A stretch of DNA of 64,000 nt, from NCBI RefSeq assembly GCF_000717175.1, contig NZ_JNYD01000023.1, positions 1-64,000 of the forward strand. The letters are read 5' to 3'. The notes under the pieces are model-generated. The model searched no databases. It was not told the origin of the DNA and was given only the letters and a program-made list of their open reading frames with translations. Positions 25,269 to 34,917 of this stretch are shown here, one piece after another (position 1 is the stretch's first letter; each line of letters starts with the position of its first letter). Origin of the DNA: Pseudonocardia autotrophica (GTDB lineage: Bacteria; Actinomycetota; Actinomycetes; Mycobacteriales; Pseudonocardiaceae). Position numbers and translations under genes: made by a program.

Positions 25269-28200
25269 CGGCCGCCTCCGAGGTCACCGAGATCGAACAG
25301 CCCGGGCTCCTCGGTCTCCACGTGCGCTGATTTCCGCGGCCGTGAGGTCCGCTCCCGCGGATGCGGCGCCTCCGTGGGCTCGGGCAGGTCGAGCGGCAAC
25401 TCCACCCGCTCTCCATCGCTCATGACCGCCGTTTCGGTCGGCCCACCGCGGCGGTCGGCCGGAAGCGGTCCGGATTGGTGATCTTGGACAGGAGGTGCGG
25501 CGGGGCCCGAGTCGGCGTCGCAGGTGATCGCCGTTCCGGACCGTTCCGGGCCGCCCTCGGCCGGGAGCGGTCCCGGCTGCCGATCTTCGGCAGGAGATGC
25601 GGTGGGGCCCGAGTCGGTGTCCGGGGTGATCACCGCTTCGGGCCGTTCGGCGCCACCTGCGGCCGCGGTCGGTCCGGGCCGGCGATCATGGCCGGTCACG
25701 CGGGCGTCGAGGACGTCCGAGAGCTCGGCGATCAGGGCGGCGGGCGGGTGCCAGCCGAAGACGCCGCAGGGGGTGCCGTCGACCTGCGGGGTGTCCGGGC
25801 CGCACATCCCGCGGAGGAAGAGGTACAGCGTGCCGCCCAGGTGCCGCTCGGGGGAGTAGCCCGCCAGCCGCCAGCGCAGGAAGCGGTGCAGCGCGACCGA
25901 GTACAGCAGCGCCTGCAGCGGATAGTGCGCGGCCTGCATCGCGGCGGCGAGGACCGGCGGGGCGTAGTGCGCGGCGGTCAGCGGTTCGCGGCCGCCGGGA
26001 CCGGACGGGCCGAGCCAGTTCGTCTTGTAGTCGACGACCAGGAAGCGGCCGTCGACCCGCAGGACGGCGTCGATCGACCCGGTCAGGTACCCGCGCAGGG
26101 GCTGCCCCGCCAGGCCGGGCGCGGCGATCAGGTCCGGGTAGCCGACGAGGGGATCTCCGGCGGGCAGGTGCCGGCGCAGCACCGGCGCCAGGTCGCCGAG
26201 TGTGACCTGCCCGGACGGGGTGTCGCCGCCGGCCAGCGGCATCTCGAAGTCCAGCTCCGCCAGCCGGTCGGCGGGCCGGATCTCCCGCAGCGCGCGCCCG
26301 CGCGCGAGCGGCCCCAGCGGCGTCTCGACGACGGGCCGCAGCGCCGCCGCGAGCGCCTCCGGGTCGATCTCGGCGGGCTGCCGGGCCAGTTCCTCGTCGA
26401 CCCGGGCCCGCAGCTCGGCGGCCAGGTCGGCCGCGGTGGTGTCGAGGTGCTCGAAGACGGCGTGGACCAGCGTGCCGAACCCGGTGCCCAGCGGCAGGTC
26501 GGCCATCGGCGAGGGCAGGTCCGCCCCGAGCTCGGACATGACGTCGAGCAGCTCGAGCTCGGCCTCGTCGTCCTTGCCCGGCTCCTCGGGCTCCGACCCG
26601 ACGCCCGGCGTGGGCGGCTCCGGCGTCTCCACCGCCGTGTGGTGGCCGTGGGCGTCGGCGGTCAGCGCGCTGTAGGAGGTGCGCCGCCACGCCGCGTCGA
26701 GCCGGCGGGCGAACCGGGCCACACCCAGCCGAGGTGGGTCGCCGTCGCGGTCCGGGGCGGGGACGGGGGTGCGGTCGGAGAGCGTCTCGACGGCCACGCC
26801 CGGCAGCGAACGCAGGAGCTCCAGCGCCGACGCGTCGGACGGGACCCGGTAGCCGGCCTCGGGCACGGTGCCGGCGGCGGGCCGCCCGACCAGCAGCCGG
26901 TGCAGGGCCGAGCACTCCGTGGTGGTGGTCGGCGCCCACCACGCCACCACCTGGCAGCGCGCCCGGGTGAGCGCGACGTACATCAGCCGCAGGTCCTCGC
27001 CGGCCTCCTCCTCGAGGTGCCGCTGCAGCCGCTCGGAGCGGTGCGGCCCGACGGCCCCGCCCACGTCGAGCACGCGGGCGCCGGCGTCGTCGTGGACGAG
27101 CAGGACCTCGGCCTTGTCGTTGACCCACCGGTCCCAGCCGAACGGCACGTAGACCACCGGGAACTCGAGGCCCTTGCTGCGGTGGACCGTGACGATCTGC
27201 ACGGCGTCGGCGTCGGACTCCAGGCGCCGGCTCCGCTCGGTGGTGGTGTCCCGCGCGGCGTCGGCCATGCGGTGGCGCAGCCATTCGACCAGCGCGGACG
27301 GGCCGAGGTGCCGCTCCAGCGACGCCCCGTGCAGCACCTGCCCGATGTGCCGGACGTCCGTGAGCCGCCGGTCGCCCTCGCGCAGCCCGAGCAGCCGCGA
27401 CGGCAGCCGGGTGCGGCTGGTGACCGCCTCCAGCAGCGCCGCGACGCCGCGCTCGGCCAGCACCGCGTGCCACGCCCGCAGGTCCGTGCCCAGCTCGTCG
27501 ATCAGCTCCTCGGCCCGCTCGCCGCACAGCTCCTCGACCGTGTGCCCGACGAAGCAGGTCAGCGCGGCGGCGCGCAGCCGGGTGGCCCGCTGCGGCTGCT
27601 CGACGGCCTCGAGCAGGGTCAGCCACTCCGCCGCGGCCTCGGTGGTGAACACGCTGGTGGTGCCGGTCAGGACCGCCGGCACACCGGCCGCGGTACACGC
27701 GTCCCGCACCTGGACGCCCTGGGCGTTGGTACGGACCAGGACCGCGACGTCGCCGGCGCGCAGCGGCCGGTCCTCGACGGTGGCGGGGGAGGCGAGCAGG
27801 GCGGCGATGTCGGCGGCGACGTCCTCCGCCACCACCTCCCGCGCCTTCTGCGCCCGGCCCAGCCGCCGGCCGGTGAGCGGCTCCAGCCGGTCCCGGTCGA
27901 CCACCCGCAGCCGGAACGGCTCGTCCGACGGCGCTCCGGCGAGCCGCCGCGCGGTGTGGTGCGCCTCCACCGGCCGGACGACGATCTGGTCCGACCCCAG
28001 CGCGACCTCGCCGAACACCCCGTCGAGCGCCTCGAGCAGCGCCTCGTCCGTGCGGTAGTTGGTGCCCAGGGTCCGCAGCTCCCCGGCCTCCTTCGCCGCC
28101 TCCAGGTAGGAGACCACGTCGGCCCCGCGAAACGCGTAGATCGCCTGCTTCGGGTCGCCGATCAGGACGAGCGTGACGTGCCCGTGGAAGGCCCGCTGCA

Positions 28201-29047
28201 GGATCTCCCACTGCACCGGGTCGGTGTCCTGGAACTCGTCGACCAGCACCACGTCGTACCGGGCCTGCAGCCGCTCGCGGGCCGCGGCGCCGCGCACCGG
28301 GTCCCGCAGGGCACCGGCGAGACGGGTCAGCATGTCGTCGTACGAGAACAGCCGCCGCGCGCGCTTGCGCCGGTCGACCTCGCCACGGACGGCCTTGGCG
28401 AAGTTGTACCGGACCCCGGCGACCGAGCCGGGCGAGGCGTCCGCGGGTTCGAGCCGGGCCTGCGGGTCGCCGACCGCCTGCCGGGCGAGCTTGAGCGCCT
28501 CGTCCCGGGAGAAGTCCGGGCGGCCGGCACCGGGGGCGGCGTACTTGCGGACGTAGAAGTCGTCCACCACTTCGGTGACCAGGTCGTCGACGTGCTCGAC
28601 GAACTCCGCGTCGGGGTCGCTGTCCCCGGCCACCCCGAGCCCGGCCAGCATCTGCTGGCAGAACTGGTGCGTGGTGGCGATCGTGGCCGCGTCGAACTCC
28701 GCGAGCGCCGCCCGCAGCCGGGCCCGCCGCGCCGTGACCTCCTCGGGGCTGCCCTGCTGCAGCAGTCGGGTGACCGGGTCCGCCGAGGGCACCCCGGCGG
28801 CGAGCCCGCGCTCGGTGGCGCCGAGCCGCTCCCGGACGCGTTCGCGCAGCTCCTGGGTGGCCTCACGACCGAAGGTCACCAGCATCAGCCGGGGCAGCGC
28901 GGCGATCCCCTCGGCGACGTACCGGGTGGCGAGTGCGGCGATCGTGAAGGTCTTGCCGGTGCCCGCGCTGGCCTCCAGCACGGTGGTGCCGGTGGGCAGC
29001 GGGCCGTCGACCTCGAACTGCGGGTGGGCCAGGAGCACCTGTGTCAC
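25265..29047 (-). CDS. recB: Exodeoxyribonuclease V subunit beta (RecB)
   Basis: The 1,260-residue subunit holds a UvrD-like SF1A helicase (Walker A VLEASAGTGKTFTI near residue 25; VLVDEFQDTDPVQW; VTVHRSKGLEFPVVYVPF; LMYVALTRARCQ) and a C-terminal RecB nuclease (ACCESS near FLVVDYKTNW). After the nuclease, about 130 residues form an unusual Pro/Gly/acidic tail built on a 102-bp (34-codon) degenerate tandem repeat at about 25430-25690 and ending in LFDLGDLGGGR. Start GTG 29047 overlaps the recC stop (GTGA). An upstream in-frame extension exists but is antisense to recC and not conserved-looking. Confidence 0.94.
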   Translation of the reverse strand: MTQVLLAHPQFEVDGPLPTGTTVLEASAGTGKTFTIAALATRYVAEGIAALPRLMLVTFGREATQELRERVRERLGATERGLAAGVPSADPVTRLLQQGSPEEVTARRARLRAALAEFDAATIATTHQFCQQMLAGLGVAGDSDPDAEFVEHVDDLVTEVVDDFYVRKYAAPGAGRPDFSRDEALKLARQAVGDPQARLEPADASPGSVAGVRYNFAKAVRGEVDRRKRARRLFSYDDMLTRLAGALRDPVRGAAARERLQARYDVVLVDEFQDTDPVQWEILQRAFHGHVTLVLIGDPKQAIYAFRGADVVSYLEAAKEAGELRTLGTNYRTDEALLEALDGVFGEVALGSDQIVVRPVEAHHTARRLAGAPSDEPFRLRVVDRDRLEPLTGRRLGRAQKAREVVAEDVAADIAALLASPATVEDRPLRAGDVAVLVRTNAQGVQVRDACTAAGVPAVLTGTTSVFTTEAAAEWLTLLEAVEQPQRATRLRAAALTCFVGHTVEELCGERAEELIDELGTDLRAWHAVLAERGVAALLEAVTSRTRLPSRLLGLREGDRRLTDVRHIGQVLHGASLERHLGPSALVEWLRHRMADAARDTTTERSRRLESDADAVQIVTVHRSKGLEFPVVYVPFGWDRWVNDKAEVLLVHDDAGARVLDVGGAVGPHRSERLQRHLEEEAGEDLRLMYVALTRARCQVVAWWAPTTTTECSALHRLLVGRPAAGTVPEAGYRVPSDASALELLRSLPGVAVETLSDRTPVPAPDRDGDPPRLGVARFARRLDAAWRRTSYSALTADAHGHHTAVETPEPPTPGVGSEPEEPGKDDEAELELLDVMSELGADLPSPMADLPLGTGFGTLVHAVFEHLDTTAADLAAELRARVDEELARQPAEIDPEALAAALRPVVETPLGPLARGRALREIRPADRLAELDFEMPLAGGDTPSGQVTLGDLAPVLRRHLPAGDPLVGYPDLIAAPGLAGQPLRGYLTGSIDAVLRVDGRFLVVDYKTNWLGPSGPGGREPLTAAHYAPPVLAAAMQAAHYPLQALLYSVALHRFLRWRLAGYSPERHLGGTLYLFLRGMCGPDTPQVDGTPCGVFGWHPPAALIAELSDVLDARVTGHDRRPGPTAAAGGAERPEAVITPDTDSGPTASPAEDRQPGPLPAEGGPERSGTAITCDADSGPAAPPVQDHQSGPLPADRRGGPTETAVMSDGERVELPLDLPEPTEAPHPRERTSRPRKSAHVETEEPGLFDLGDLGGGR
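25430..25690. repeat. 102-bp in-frame tandem repeat inside the recB tail
   Basis: The word GGGGCCCGA recurs at 25502 and 25604, exactly 102 bp apart. Flanking sequence (GGTGATC, GGTCC and GGCCGTTC-type words) repeats with the same spacing for about 2.5 units. It encodes a 34-residue degenerate repeat (such as SGPTASPAEDRQPGPLPAEG) after the nuclease domain. Confidence 0.7.
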
Positions 29048-32000
29048 AACAACTCCACGTGTTCCGCGTCGAGCAGGGGCCGCCAGATCCGCTCGGCCAG
29101 CTCGCCGAACCGGGTCTCCACCACCCCCCGCTGCTCCAGCAGCCGCTCGAACTCCGGGTCCGCGCCCAGCACCGCGACGATCGCCTCGTCCTCCTTCTCG
29201 AACGTCCACTCCTTGGCCGCGGCCAGCTCCGCGTCCCGCGCCGCCGCACCCGCCCGGCGCGCCTTCGCGTAGGCGGCGGTGCAGGGGGTGGAGACCGGCA
29301 GCGGCTCGCACAGCCCCTCGCGGTGCAATGTCACCAGGTCCGCCAGCGCCGCCCGGGCCTCGTCGGCGCCGAGCGGCCGGATCGTGGCGCGCATGGCCCC
29401 GCCGCCGCGCCCGCGGCCGAGCGTGACGGCCCGCCACTGGGTGTCCGGGCGGGTCACGGTGAGTGCGAGCAGCCGGGCCCAGGCCCGCAGCCGGTGCTTC
29501 GGCCCGAGCCGCGAGTACTCGACCGTGACCAGCGTGGACCCGTAGAGGCCGGCGACCGTGCCGACGACCCGCAGCCCGCCCAGGTCCGCCGCCACGTCCC
29601 GGGACACCGGCTCCCCGGTCCGCAGCTGCGCGCTCGCCTCGACCAGCGGCTCGACCGCGCTGTTGACCTTCTCCAGCACCGCCCCGCCGAGCGTGCCGGG
29701 CGGGAGCTCACCGCGCCGCCACTCCGCCTGCACGCACTGCTCGGCCGGGGCACCGGCGAGCCGGTCCCGCAGCATCCGGTTCCCGACCGCCCACTCGTCC
29801 AGCCCGCCCAGGCTGACGGGCAACGCGTCGGCCGGCTCCTCGTCCTCGGAGCGCGGCACCATGCCGACCCGCTGCCGCAGGAACGCCTTCATCGGGTGCT
29901 CGAGGAAGCGCACCAGGTCGTCGAGCTCCACGGTGTCGCCGGACTCCGGCGGCGCGAGCGGCGCGGCGAGGAACGGGGGCACGGGGCGGCGCTCGCCCTG
30001 CAGCGCCCGGGCACCGGCCAGGGCGTTGCGGTCGAAGCTGAACGGCGTGGTCCCCGCGGTGAGCTCGGGGGTGAAGTTCCGCGGGTCGAAGGGCTGCAAC
30101 GGGTGCCGGACCGTGATCGCCTCGCTCGCCCGCCCGTCCTCGACCCGGACGGTCGTGTCGACCGCGTCGAGCAGCTCGCCGAGGGGGACGGCGGGCGGCC
30201 GGTCCGCCCCGGTCCGCTCGTTCATGCCCGAGTGCACCACGACCAGGTGCTCGGTGGCGGCCGTGATCGCGTCGAGCAGCAGCTGGCGGTCCTCGCTTCG
30301 CGGGTCCCGCTCGCCGACGCGCGGGTCGCGGGCCAGCACGTCGTCCCCGTCGGGGGCGCCGGTGCGGGGGAACACCCCGTCGTCCACCCCGAGCAGGCAG
30401 ACGACCCGGTGCGGCACCGACCGCATCGGCACCAGCGTGGCGACGGTCAGCGTGCCGGTGCGGAAGTTCGCCCGACTGGGGCGGCCGCGCAGCCGGTCGG
30501 CCAGCAGACCCCGCACGTCCGACAGCGTGAGCGGGACGGTGCCGCCCTGCGGGCCGGCGGAGCGCACCACCTCGGCGAGCTCGGCCCGCGCCTGCGCGTC
30601 CTGCCACGCCTCGGACGCAGTGGTGGCGGTGAGGGCGGACAGCCCGTCGAGCAGTGCCGCGACCCAGGCGGTGAGCGGTTGCGGCCCGGCGAGCGCGCCG
30701 AGAGTCGTGTGCAACCGGTCGAGGAGCTCGGCGAGCGAGCCGACGAGGTCGACGTCCGAGGAGTCGACGTCGTCGAGCGGGAGGGCGGTGCCCAGCCAGC
30801 CCTGCTCGCCGGGCCGCTCGGCCATCGCGACCCCGAGCAGCATCCGGTCCAGCCCCGCCGCCCAGGTGTTCTGCGGGAACCCGTCGAGCTTGAACGGGCG
30901 GCGGTGCTCGCCGTCGAGCCCCCAGCGCACTCTGGCCCGGACGACCAGCTCGCCGATCCGGTCCAGCGCGTCGTCGTCGAGGCGGAAGCGGCGGCGCACC
31001 GGCGCGGAGCCGACCAGGTCGAGCACCTGCGAGGCGGCGACCCGGGAGTCGGCCAGCTCGAGCAGCGCCGACACGGTGCCCAGCAGGGGATTGGCCTGCC
31101 GGAGCGCCCGGTCGGCGAGCCGGACGCGCAGCCGGTGCCCGGGATGCGTGTCCTCGGGGTCGGCGCCCGCCGCGCCCGCTTCGGGCAGGGCGGCGGCCAG
31201 CCCGAACGACGCCGAGATCAGCGGCGCGAACGCCTCGATGTCCGGGCACATGACGATGACGTCCCGCGGTTCGAGGGTCTCGTCGGCCGCGAGCAGGCCG
31301 AGGACGATCTCGCGCAGCACCTCCACCTGCCGGTCCGGCCCGTGGCAGGCGTGCACCTGCACGCTGCGGTCGGCGGAATCGAGCAGCGGCAGCTCACCGG
31401 CGGGCAGCCGGTCCTCCCGCAGGTTCTCCTGCAGACGCCCGAGCAGGGTGGCCGGCGCCGGGTCGGCCGGATGGTGCACGTCCGCGACCCCGGCGGGCAG
31501 CCGCAGCTGCAGCTCCCGCACGTCCCGCCCGAGGGACCGGAGCAGCGGGTTGACCACCTCGCCGGCCGACCCGTCCTGCTGACGCGGGACGGCGGCGCCC
31601 TGCGCCGGCGACAGCTTCCCCCACAGTGCGGGGGAGGGGTGCGGCAGCCAGAGGTGCACCTCGCGGTGCTCGGCCAGCGCGGACAGCACGGCGAGGTGCT
31701 CGGCGGCCAGCCGGGTGGGACCGAACACCGACAGCCGGTCCGGCAGCTCGACCAGGCCCGGGTCCGCGCGCAGCGCCCGCTCGGCCTGCTCCAGGCGCTC
31801 GGCCGGGCCGGGGACGCCGATCCGGGCGCGCAGCCGCCGCCACAGCTCGACCTGCCAGCGCAGGTCCTCCGGCACGCCCTGCGGCGAGCCCGCCCACCAG
31901 GCGCGCAGCATGTCCGGCCGGTGGACGGCGTAGCCGGCGAAGAGGTCGGCGAGGCGGCGGGCGACGGCGTAGGTCCGGCTGCCGCCGCTCTGCGAAAGGT

Positions 32001-32388
32001 GCGCGGCCAGCGCCGCGAACGTCTCGCCCGGCGCCTCGACGGCCGCGACGACCTCCTCCAGCAGCGGCCACACCGCGCGCGCCGGGTGCCAGGGGTCGGT
32101 CTCCGGGTCGGTCCCGGTGGCGGCGTCGACCGCCTCGGCGAGGACCTGCCCGGGCGGCGGGAAGAGGACGTTGGCACACACCCCGTCCGCCCCCGCGACG
32201 GTGCCCAGCCGGTGCGCGAGGCGCTGCCCGAGCCACCGCTCGACGCCGCGCTCGGGCACCGCGACGATCTCGGGCACGAACGGATCGGCCGCCGGCCCGC
32301 CGATCACCTCGGCGAGCGCGTCGGCCAGCCGGTCGGCCCGCTCGGCCCGGTGCACCACCCACACGTGGGCCAAGTTAGCGACGCCCAC
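29044..32388 (-). CDS. recC: Exodeoxyribonuclease V subunit gamma (RecC)
   Basis: The 1,114-residue protein is the inactive-helicase scaffold and Chi-recognition subunit. Typical RecC segments are HRAERADRLADALAEVI, VPERGVERWLGQRLAHRLG, LSVFGPTRLAAEHLAVLSAL, HACHGPDRQVEVLREIVLGL, PRDVIVMCPDIEAFAPL, and the C-terminal PMRSVPHRVVCLLGVDDGVFPR and RQLLLDAITAATEHLVVV. It lacks Walker motifs, as expected. GTG 32388 is the furthest start. A start eight codons later at GTG 32364 would fit the family N-terminus equally well. It leads the recC-recB-recD operon. Confidence 0.94.
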   Translation of the reverse strand: MGVANLAHVWVVHRAERADRLADALAEVIGGPAADPFVPEIVAVPERGVERWLGQRLAHRLGTVAGADGVCANVLFPPPGQVLAEAVDAATGTDPETDPWHPARAVWPLLEEVVAAVEAPGETFAALAAHLSQSGGSRTYAVARRLADLFAGYAVHRPDMLRAWWAGSPQGVPEDLRWQVELWRRLRARIGVPGPAERLEQAERALRADPGLVELPDRLSVFGPTRLAAEHLAVLSALAEHREVHLWLPHPSPALWGKLSPAQGAAVPRQQDGSAGEVVNPLLRSLGRDVRELQLRLPAGVADVHHPADPAPATLLGRLQENLREDRLPAGELPLLDSADRSVQVHACHGPDRQVEVLREIVLGLLAADETLEPRDVIVMCPDIEAFAPLISASFGLAAALPEAGAAGADPEDTHPGHRLRVRLADRALRQANPLLGTVSALLELADSRVAASQVLDLVGSAPVRRRFRLDDDALDRIGELVVRARVRWGLDGEHRRPFKLDGFPQNTWAAGLDRMLLGVAMAERPGEQGWLGTALPLDDVDSSDVDLVGSLAELLDRLHTTLGALAGPQPLTAWVAALLDGLSALTATTASEAWQDAQARAELAEVVRSAGPQGGTVPLTLSDVRGLLADRLRGRPSRANFRTGTLTVATLVPMRSVPHRVVCLLGVDDGVFPRTGAPDGDDVLARDPRVGERDPRSEDRQLLLDAITAATEHLVVVHSGMNERTGADRPPAVPLGELLDAVDTTVRVEDGRASEAITVRHPLQPFDPRNFTPELTAGTTPFSFDRNALAGARALQGERRPVPPFLAAPLAPPESGDTVELDDLVRFLEHPMKAFLRQRVGMVPRSEDEEPADALPVSLGGLDEWAVGNRMLRDRLAGAPAEQCVQAEWRRGELPPGTLGGAVLEKVNSAVEPLVEASAQLRTGEPVSRDVAADLGGLRVVGTVAGLYGSTLVTVEYSRLGPKHRLRAWARLLALTVTRPDTQWRAVTLGRGRGGGAMRATIRPLGADEARAALADLVTLHREGLCEPLPVSTPCTAAYAKARRAGAAARDAELAAAKEWTFEKEDEAIVAVLGADPEFERLLEQRGVVETRFGELAERIWRPLLDAEHVELL

Positions 32389-32508
32389 CGACGGTTCCGG
32401 CGAGGCCCCCGCGGCGTGTCCACAGGCCCGGCGCCGACCGGTGGGCGGCCGTCGGCGAGGGACCGGCGCAGGACCGGCGCGGGATCGTCGCGGGATCGGC
32501 GCGGCGGG

Positions 32509-32964
32509 TCAGTCGAGCTCGGCGAGTGCCTTCTTGGCCTGCTCCAACTGGGCCTCGAGCTCGGCGACCTTGGCCTCCCGGGTGGCCCGCGCCTCGCCGA
32601 TGACCTCCTCGATCGGCCCGGAGATCTCGGCGTGCAGCTCGGCCGCGGCCTTCTGCACCGCGCCCGCCGACACCGGCAGCGCCCGGGCGAGCCAGGTGGT
32701 GCCGCGCTTGAGCTCGGCCTGCCACTCGCCGTCGGCCGTGCCGCTCACGGTGAGGGTCAGCTCGACCACCCGGGTCGTGCGGGCCGTCGAGCCCTTCGGC
32801 CGGCCCCGCTTGCGCTTCTCCGGCTCGGCCGCCGTCGCCCCGGCGGGGGCCGCGCCCCCCTCGGGCGTCGCAGCGGCGGAAGGAGCGGTGTCGGGTGCGG
32901 CACCCCCGGTCGGGGCGGTGTCGGTCGAGGCGGTCGTCGAGGTGCTCTCGGTCTCGGCGGTCAC
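32509..32964 (-). CDS. AT-hook-like actinobacterial protein (possibly DUF6319)
   Basis: The 151-residue protein has a low-complexity Thr/Ala/Pro-rich N-terminus (1-50) and a basic KRKRGRPKGSTAR motif that resembles an AT-hook (core GRP). A short beta-rich segment follows (VVELTLTVSGTADGEWQAEL), then a C-terminal coiled-coil helix (EARATREAKVAELEAQLEQAKKALAELD). I associate this layout with the uncharacterised DUF6319 family, from memory and not by search. GTG 32964 follows GAGGGAG. Transcribed divergently from a MarR gene. DNA binding or a nucleoid role is inference only. Confidence 0.65.
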   Translation of the reverse strand: MTAETESTSTTASTDTAPTGGAAPDTAPSAAATPEGGAAPAGATAAEPEKRKRGRPKGSTARTTRVVELTLTVSGTADGEWQAELKRGTTWLARALPVSAGAVQKAAAELHAEISGPIEEVIGEARATREAKVAELEAQLEQAKKALAELD

Positions 32965-33059
32965 GTGCTCCCTCTCCTCACGGGCGGAACGTCCAAGGGT
33001 GACCGTAGAACAGGCGTTCGACCGCTCCGGGATCCGGGTGTGAGCCACGGTGCATCGAC

Positions 33060-33082
33060 CACTTATATAGTTGCGTGATGTA
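33060..33082. promoter_or_regulatory. AT-rich promoter/operator region for the MarR gene
   Basis: The stretch contains TTATATAG and GATGTAAT, a sharp AT-rich island directly before the MarR start and between divergent genes. It is a likely -10/operator overlap for autoregulation. No perfect palindrome was found. Confidence 0.35.
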
Positions 33083-33634
33083 ATGGTGCACGTGACCCCC
33101 ACGGCATCCGTGCGCCCGGCGCGCGACGACGCGCAGGTGGCCGAGCTCGCCCAGGTCCTCGAACGCACCGCGAGCTGGCTGCGCCGCACGCTGCGGGCCG
33201 AGGAGTGGAACGCCGTCGCCCTCGCCGTGCTCGACGACCTCGACCGGCACGGGCCGCGCCGGGTCACCGAGCTGGCCGCCCAGGAGCGGACCTCGCAGCC
33301 CGGGATGACCGGCATAGTCGGGCGGCTGGAGGCCGCCGGGATGGTCGAGCGCGCCCCCGACCCGTCGGACGGCCGCGCCACGCTCGTCTCGGCCACCGCC
33401 GCGGGCCGCGCCTACATCGCGGGCCGGCACGCCCGGCGCACGGAGTTCCTCGCCGCGCGGATCACCACCCTGTCGGCCGACGACCGGCGCGCGCTGCTCG
33501 GCGCGACGCACGCCCTGGCCGCCCTGACCGACACCCCGTACCCGACGACCCCGACCGGCCCCACCGGGCCGGGCGGCGAGGCCGCCGGCACCCCGACCAC
33601 CCGCGAGACCCGTACCGAGGGGGAGCCGTCGTGA
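33083..33634 (+). CDS. MarR-family regulator of the MFS-USP operon
   Basis: The product of about 183 residues has a MarR winged helix: the first helix ASWLRRTLRAEEWNAVALAVLDDL, HTH VTELAAQERTSQPGMTGIVGRLEAAGMV, and wing RAPDPSDGRATLVSATAAG. The C-terminal 40 residues are Thr/Pro-rich and probably disordered. ATG 33083 was preferred over GTG 33086/33092 and TTG 33071. Its stop overlaps the GTG start of the MFS gene, so it probably represses this operon (MarR-MFS-USP) in response to the exported compound. Confidence 0.88.
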   Translation: MVHVTPTASVRPARDDAQVAELAQVLERTASWLRRTLRAEEWNAVALAVLDDLDRHGPRRVTELAAQERTSQPGMTGIVGRLEAAGMVERAPDPSDGRATLVSATAAGRAYIAGRHARRTEFLAARITTLSADDRRALLGATHALAALTDTPYPTTPTGPTGPGGEAAGTPTTRETRTEGEPS

Positions 33635-34917
33635 GTTCTCACGGCACGTCCGCAAGTCCGTTCCGGCAACCGAAGGCCGTCTGGGCCGTCGCCTTCGCCT
33701 GTGTCATCTCGTTCATGGGCATCGGCCTCGTCGACCCGATCCTGCCCGCGCTCGCGACGCAGCTGCACGCCAGCCACACCCAGGTGGAGCTGCTCTTCAC
33801 CAGCTACCTCGTGGTCACCGCGGTGGCCATGCTCGTCACCGGCTGGGTGTCCAGCCGGATCGGCGCCAAGCGCACCCTGGTCATCGGGCTGGCGCTGATC
33901 GTCGTGTTCGCCGCGGCGGCCGCACTGGCCGGCGGCATCGGCGGGATCGTCGGCTTCCGGGCCGGCTGGGGCCTCGGCAACGCCCTGTTCATCGCCACCA
34001 GCCTCGCCGTGATCGTCGGCTCCGCGAGCGGTGGGTTCGGCGGGGCGATCGTGCTCTACGAGACCGCGCTGGGCGTCGGCATCGCGTCCGGGCCGCTGCT
34101 CGGCGGCCTGCTCGGCAACATCTCCTGGCGCGGCCCCTTCTTCGGGGTCTCGGCGCTGATGCTGATCGCGCTGGTCGCGACCGTCGTGTTCGTGGACAAG
34201 ACCCCCAGGCCCGCCGAGCCGTCGAGGCTCTCCGAGCCGCTGACCGCCCTGCGGCACCGCAGCCTGCGCACCACGAGCCTGGTCGGCCTGCTCTACAACT
34301 GGGGCTTCTTCACCCTGCTCGGCTACGCGCCGTTCCTCATGAACCTCTCCGCGCTGCGGCTGGGCGCCGTGTTCTTCGCGTGGGGCGTGCTCGTCGCGCT
34401 CTTCGCGGTGTTCGGCGCCACCTGGCTCAAGGACCGCTTCGGCACCGCGCGGACACTCTACGGGAGCCTGATCTGCGTCGCCGTGATCCTCGCGGTGATC
34501 GGCACCTTCTCCGGCTCGGTGCCCACCGTGATCGTCGCGGTGGTCCTCTCCGGCGCGTTCGTCGGCCTGAACAACACCCTGGTCACGACCGCGGTCATGA
34601 GCATCTCGCCGGTGCCGCGCAACGTCGCCAGCGCCACCTACGGCTTCGTCCGGTTCATCGGCGGCGGGCTCGCCCCGTTCGTCGCGGGGCTGCTGGCCGA
34701 GGGCCTGAACGTGCACGTCCCGTTCTGGATCGCCGCGGTCGTCGTCCTCGCCGGGGCGCTGCTGCTGAGCACGGTGCACCGCGCGCTGGAGGACGCCGAC
34801 GAGAACGCCGCGGCCGAGGACGCGGCCGCCGAGGAGGCCGTCACCCGGGTGCCCGCGGTCGAGGAGGAGGCGATCCTCGCCGAGCAGGCGCTGGGGCGCG
34901 AGGGCGGGCGACGGTGA
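33631..34917 (+). CDS. MFS drug/metabolite exporter
   Basis: The 428-residue protein has twelve transmembrane helices. Helix 1 is AVAFACVISFMGIGLVDPILPAL, followed by the DHA1-type loop motif GWVSSRIGAKRTLVIG between helices 2 and 3. The antiporter motif C-like segment YETALGVGIASGPLLGGLLG lies in helix 5. An acidic Ala/Glu-rich C-terminal tail ends the protein. These features mark it as a proton-driven exporter of the Bcr/EmrD-like DHA1 family. Translationally coupled to MarR upstream and to the universal stress protein downstream. The substrate is unknown. Confidence 0.9.
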   Translation: MSSHGTSASPFRQPKAVWAVAFACVISFMGIGLVDPILPALATQLHASHTQVELLFTSYLVVTAVAMLVTGWVSSRIGAKRTLVIGLALIVVFAAAAALAGGIGGIVGFRAGWGLGNALFIATSLAVIVGSASGGFGGAIVLYETALGVGIASGPLLGGLLGNISWRGPFFGVSALMLIALVATVVFVDKTPRPAEPSRLSEPLTALRHRSLRTTSLVGLLYNWGFFTLLGYAPFLMNLSALRLGAVFFAWGVLVALFAVFGATWLKDRFGTARTLYGSLICVAVILAVIGTFSGSVPTVIVAVVLSGAFVGLNNTLVTTAVMSISPVPRNVASATYGFVRFIGGGLAPFVAGLLAEGLNVHVPFWIAAVVVLAGALLLSTVHRALEDADENAAAEDAAAEEAVTRVPAVEEEAILAEQALGREGGRR

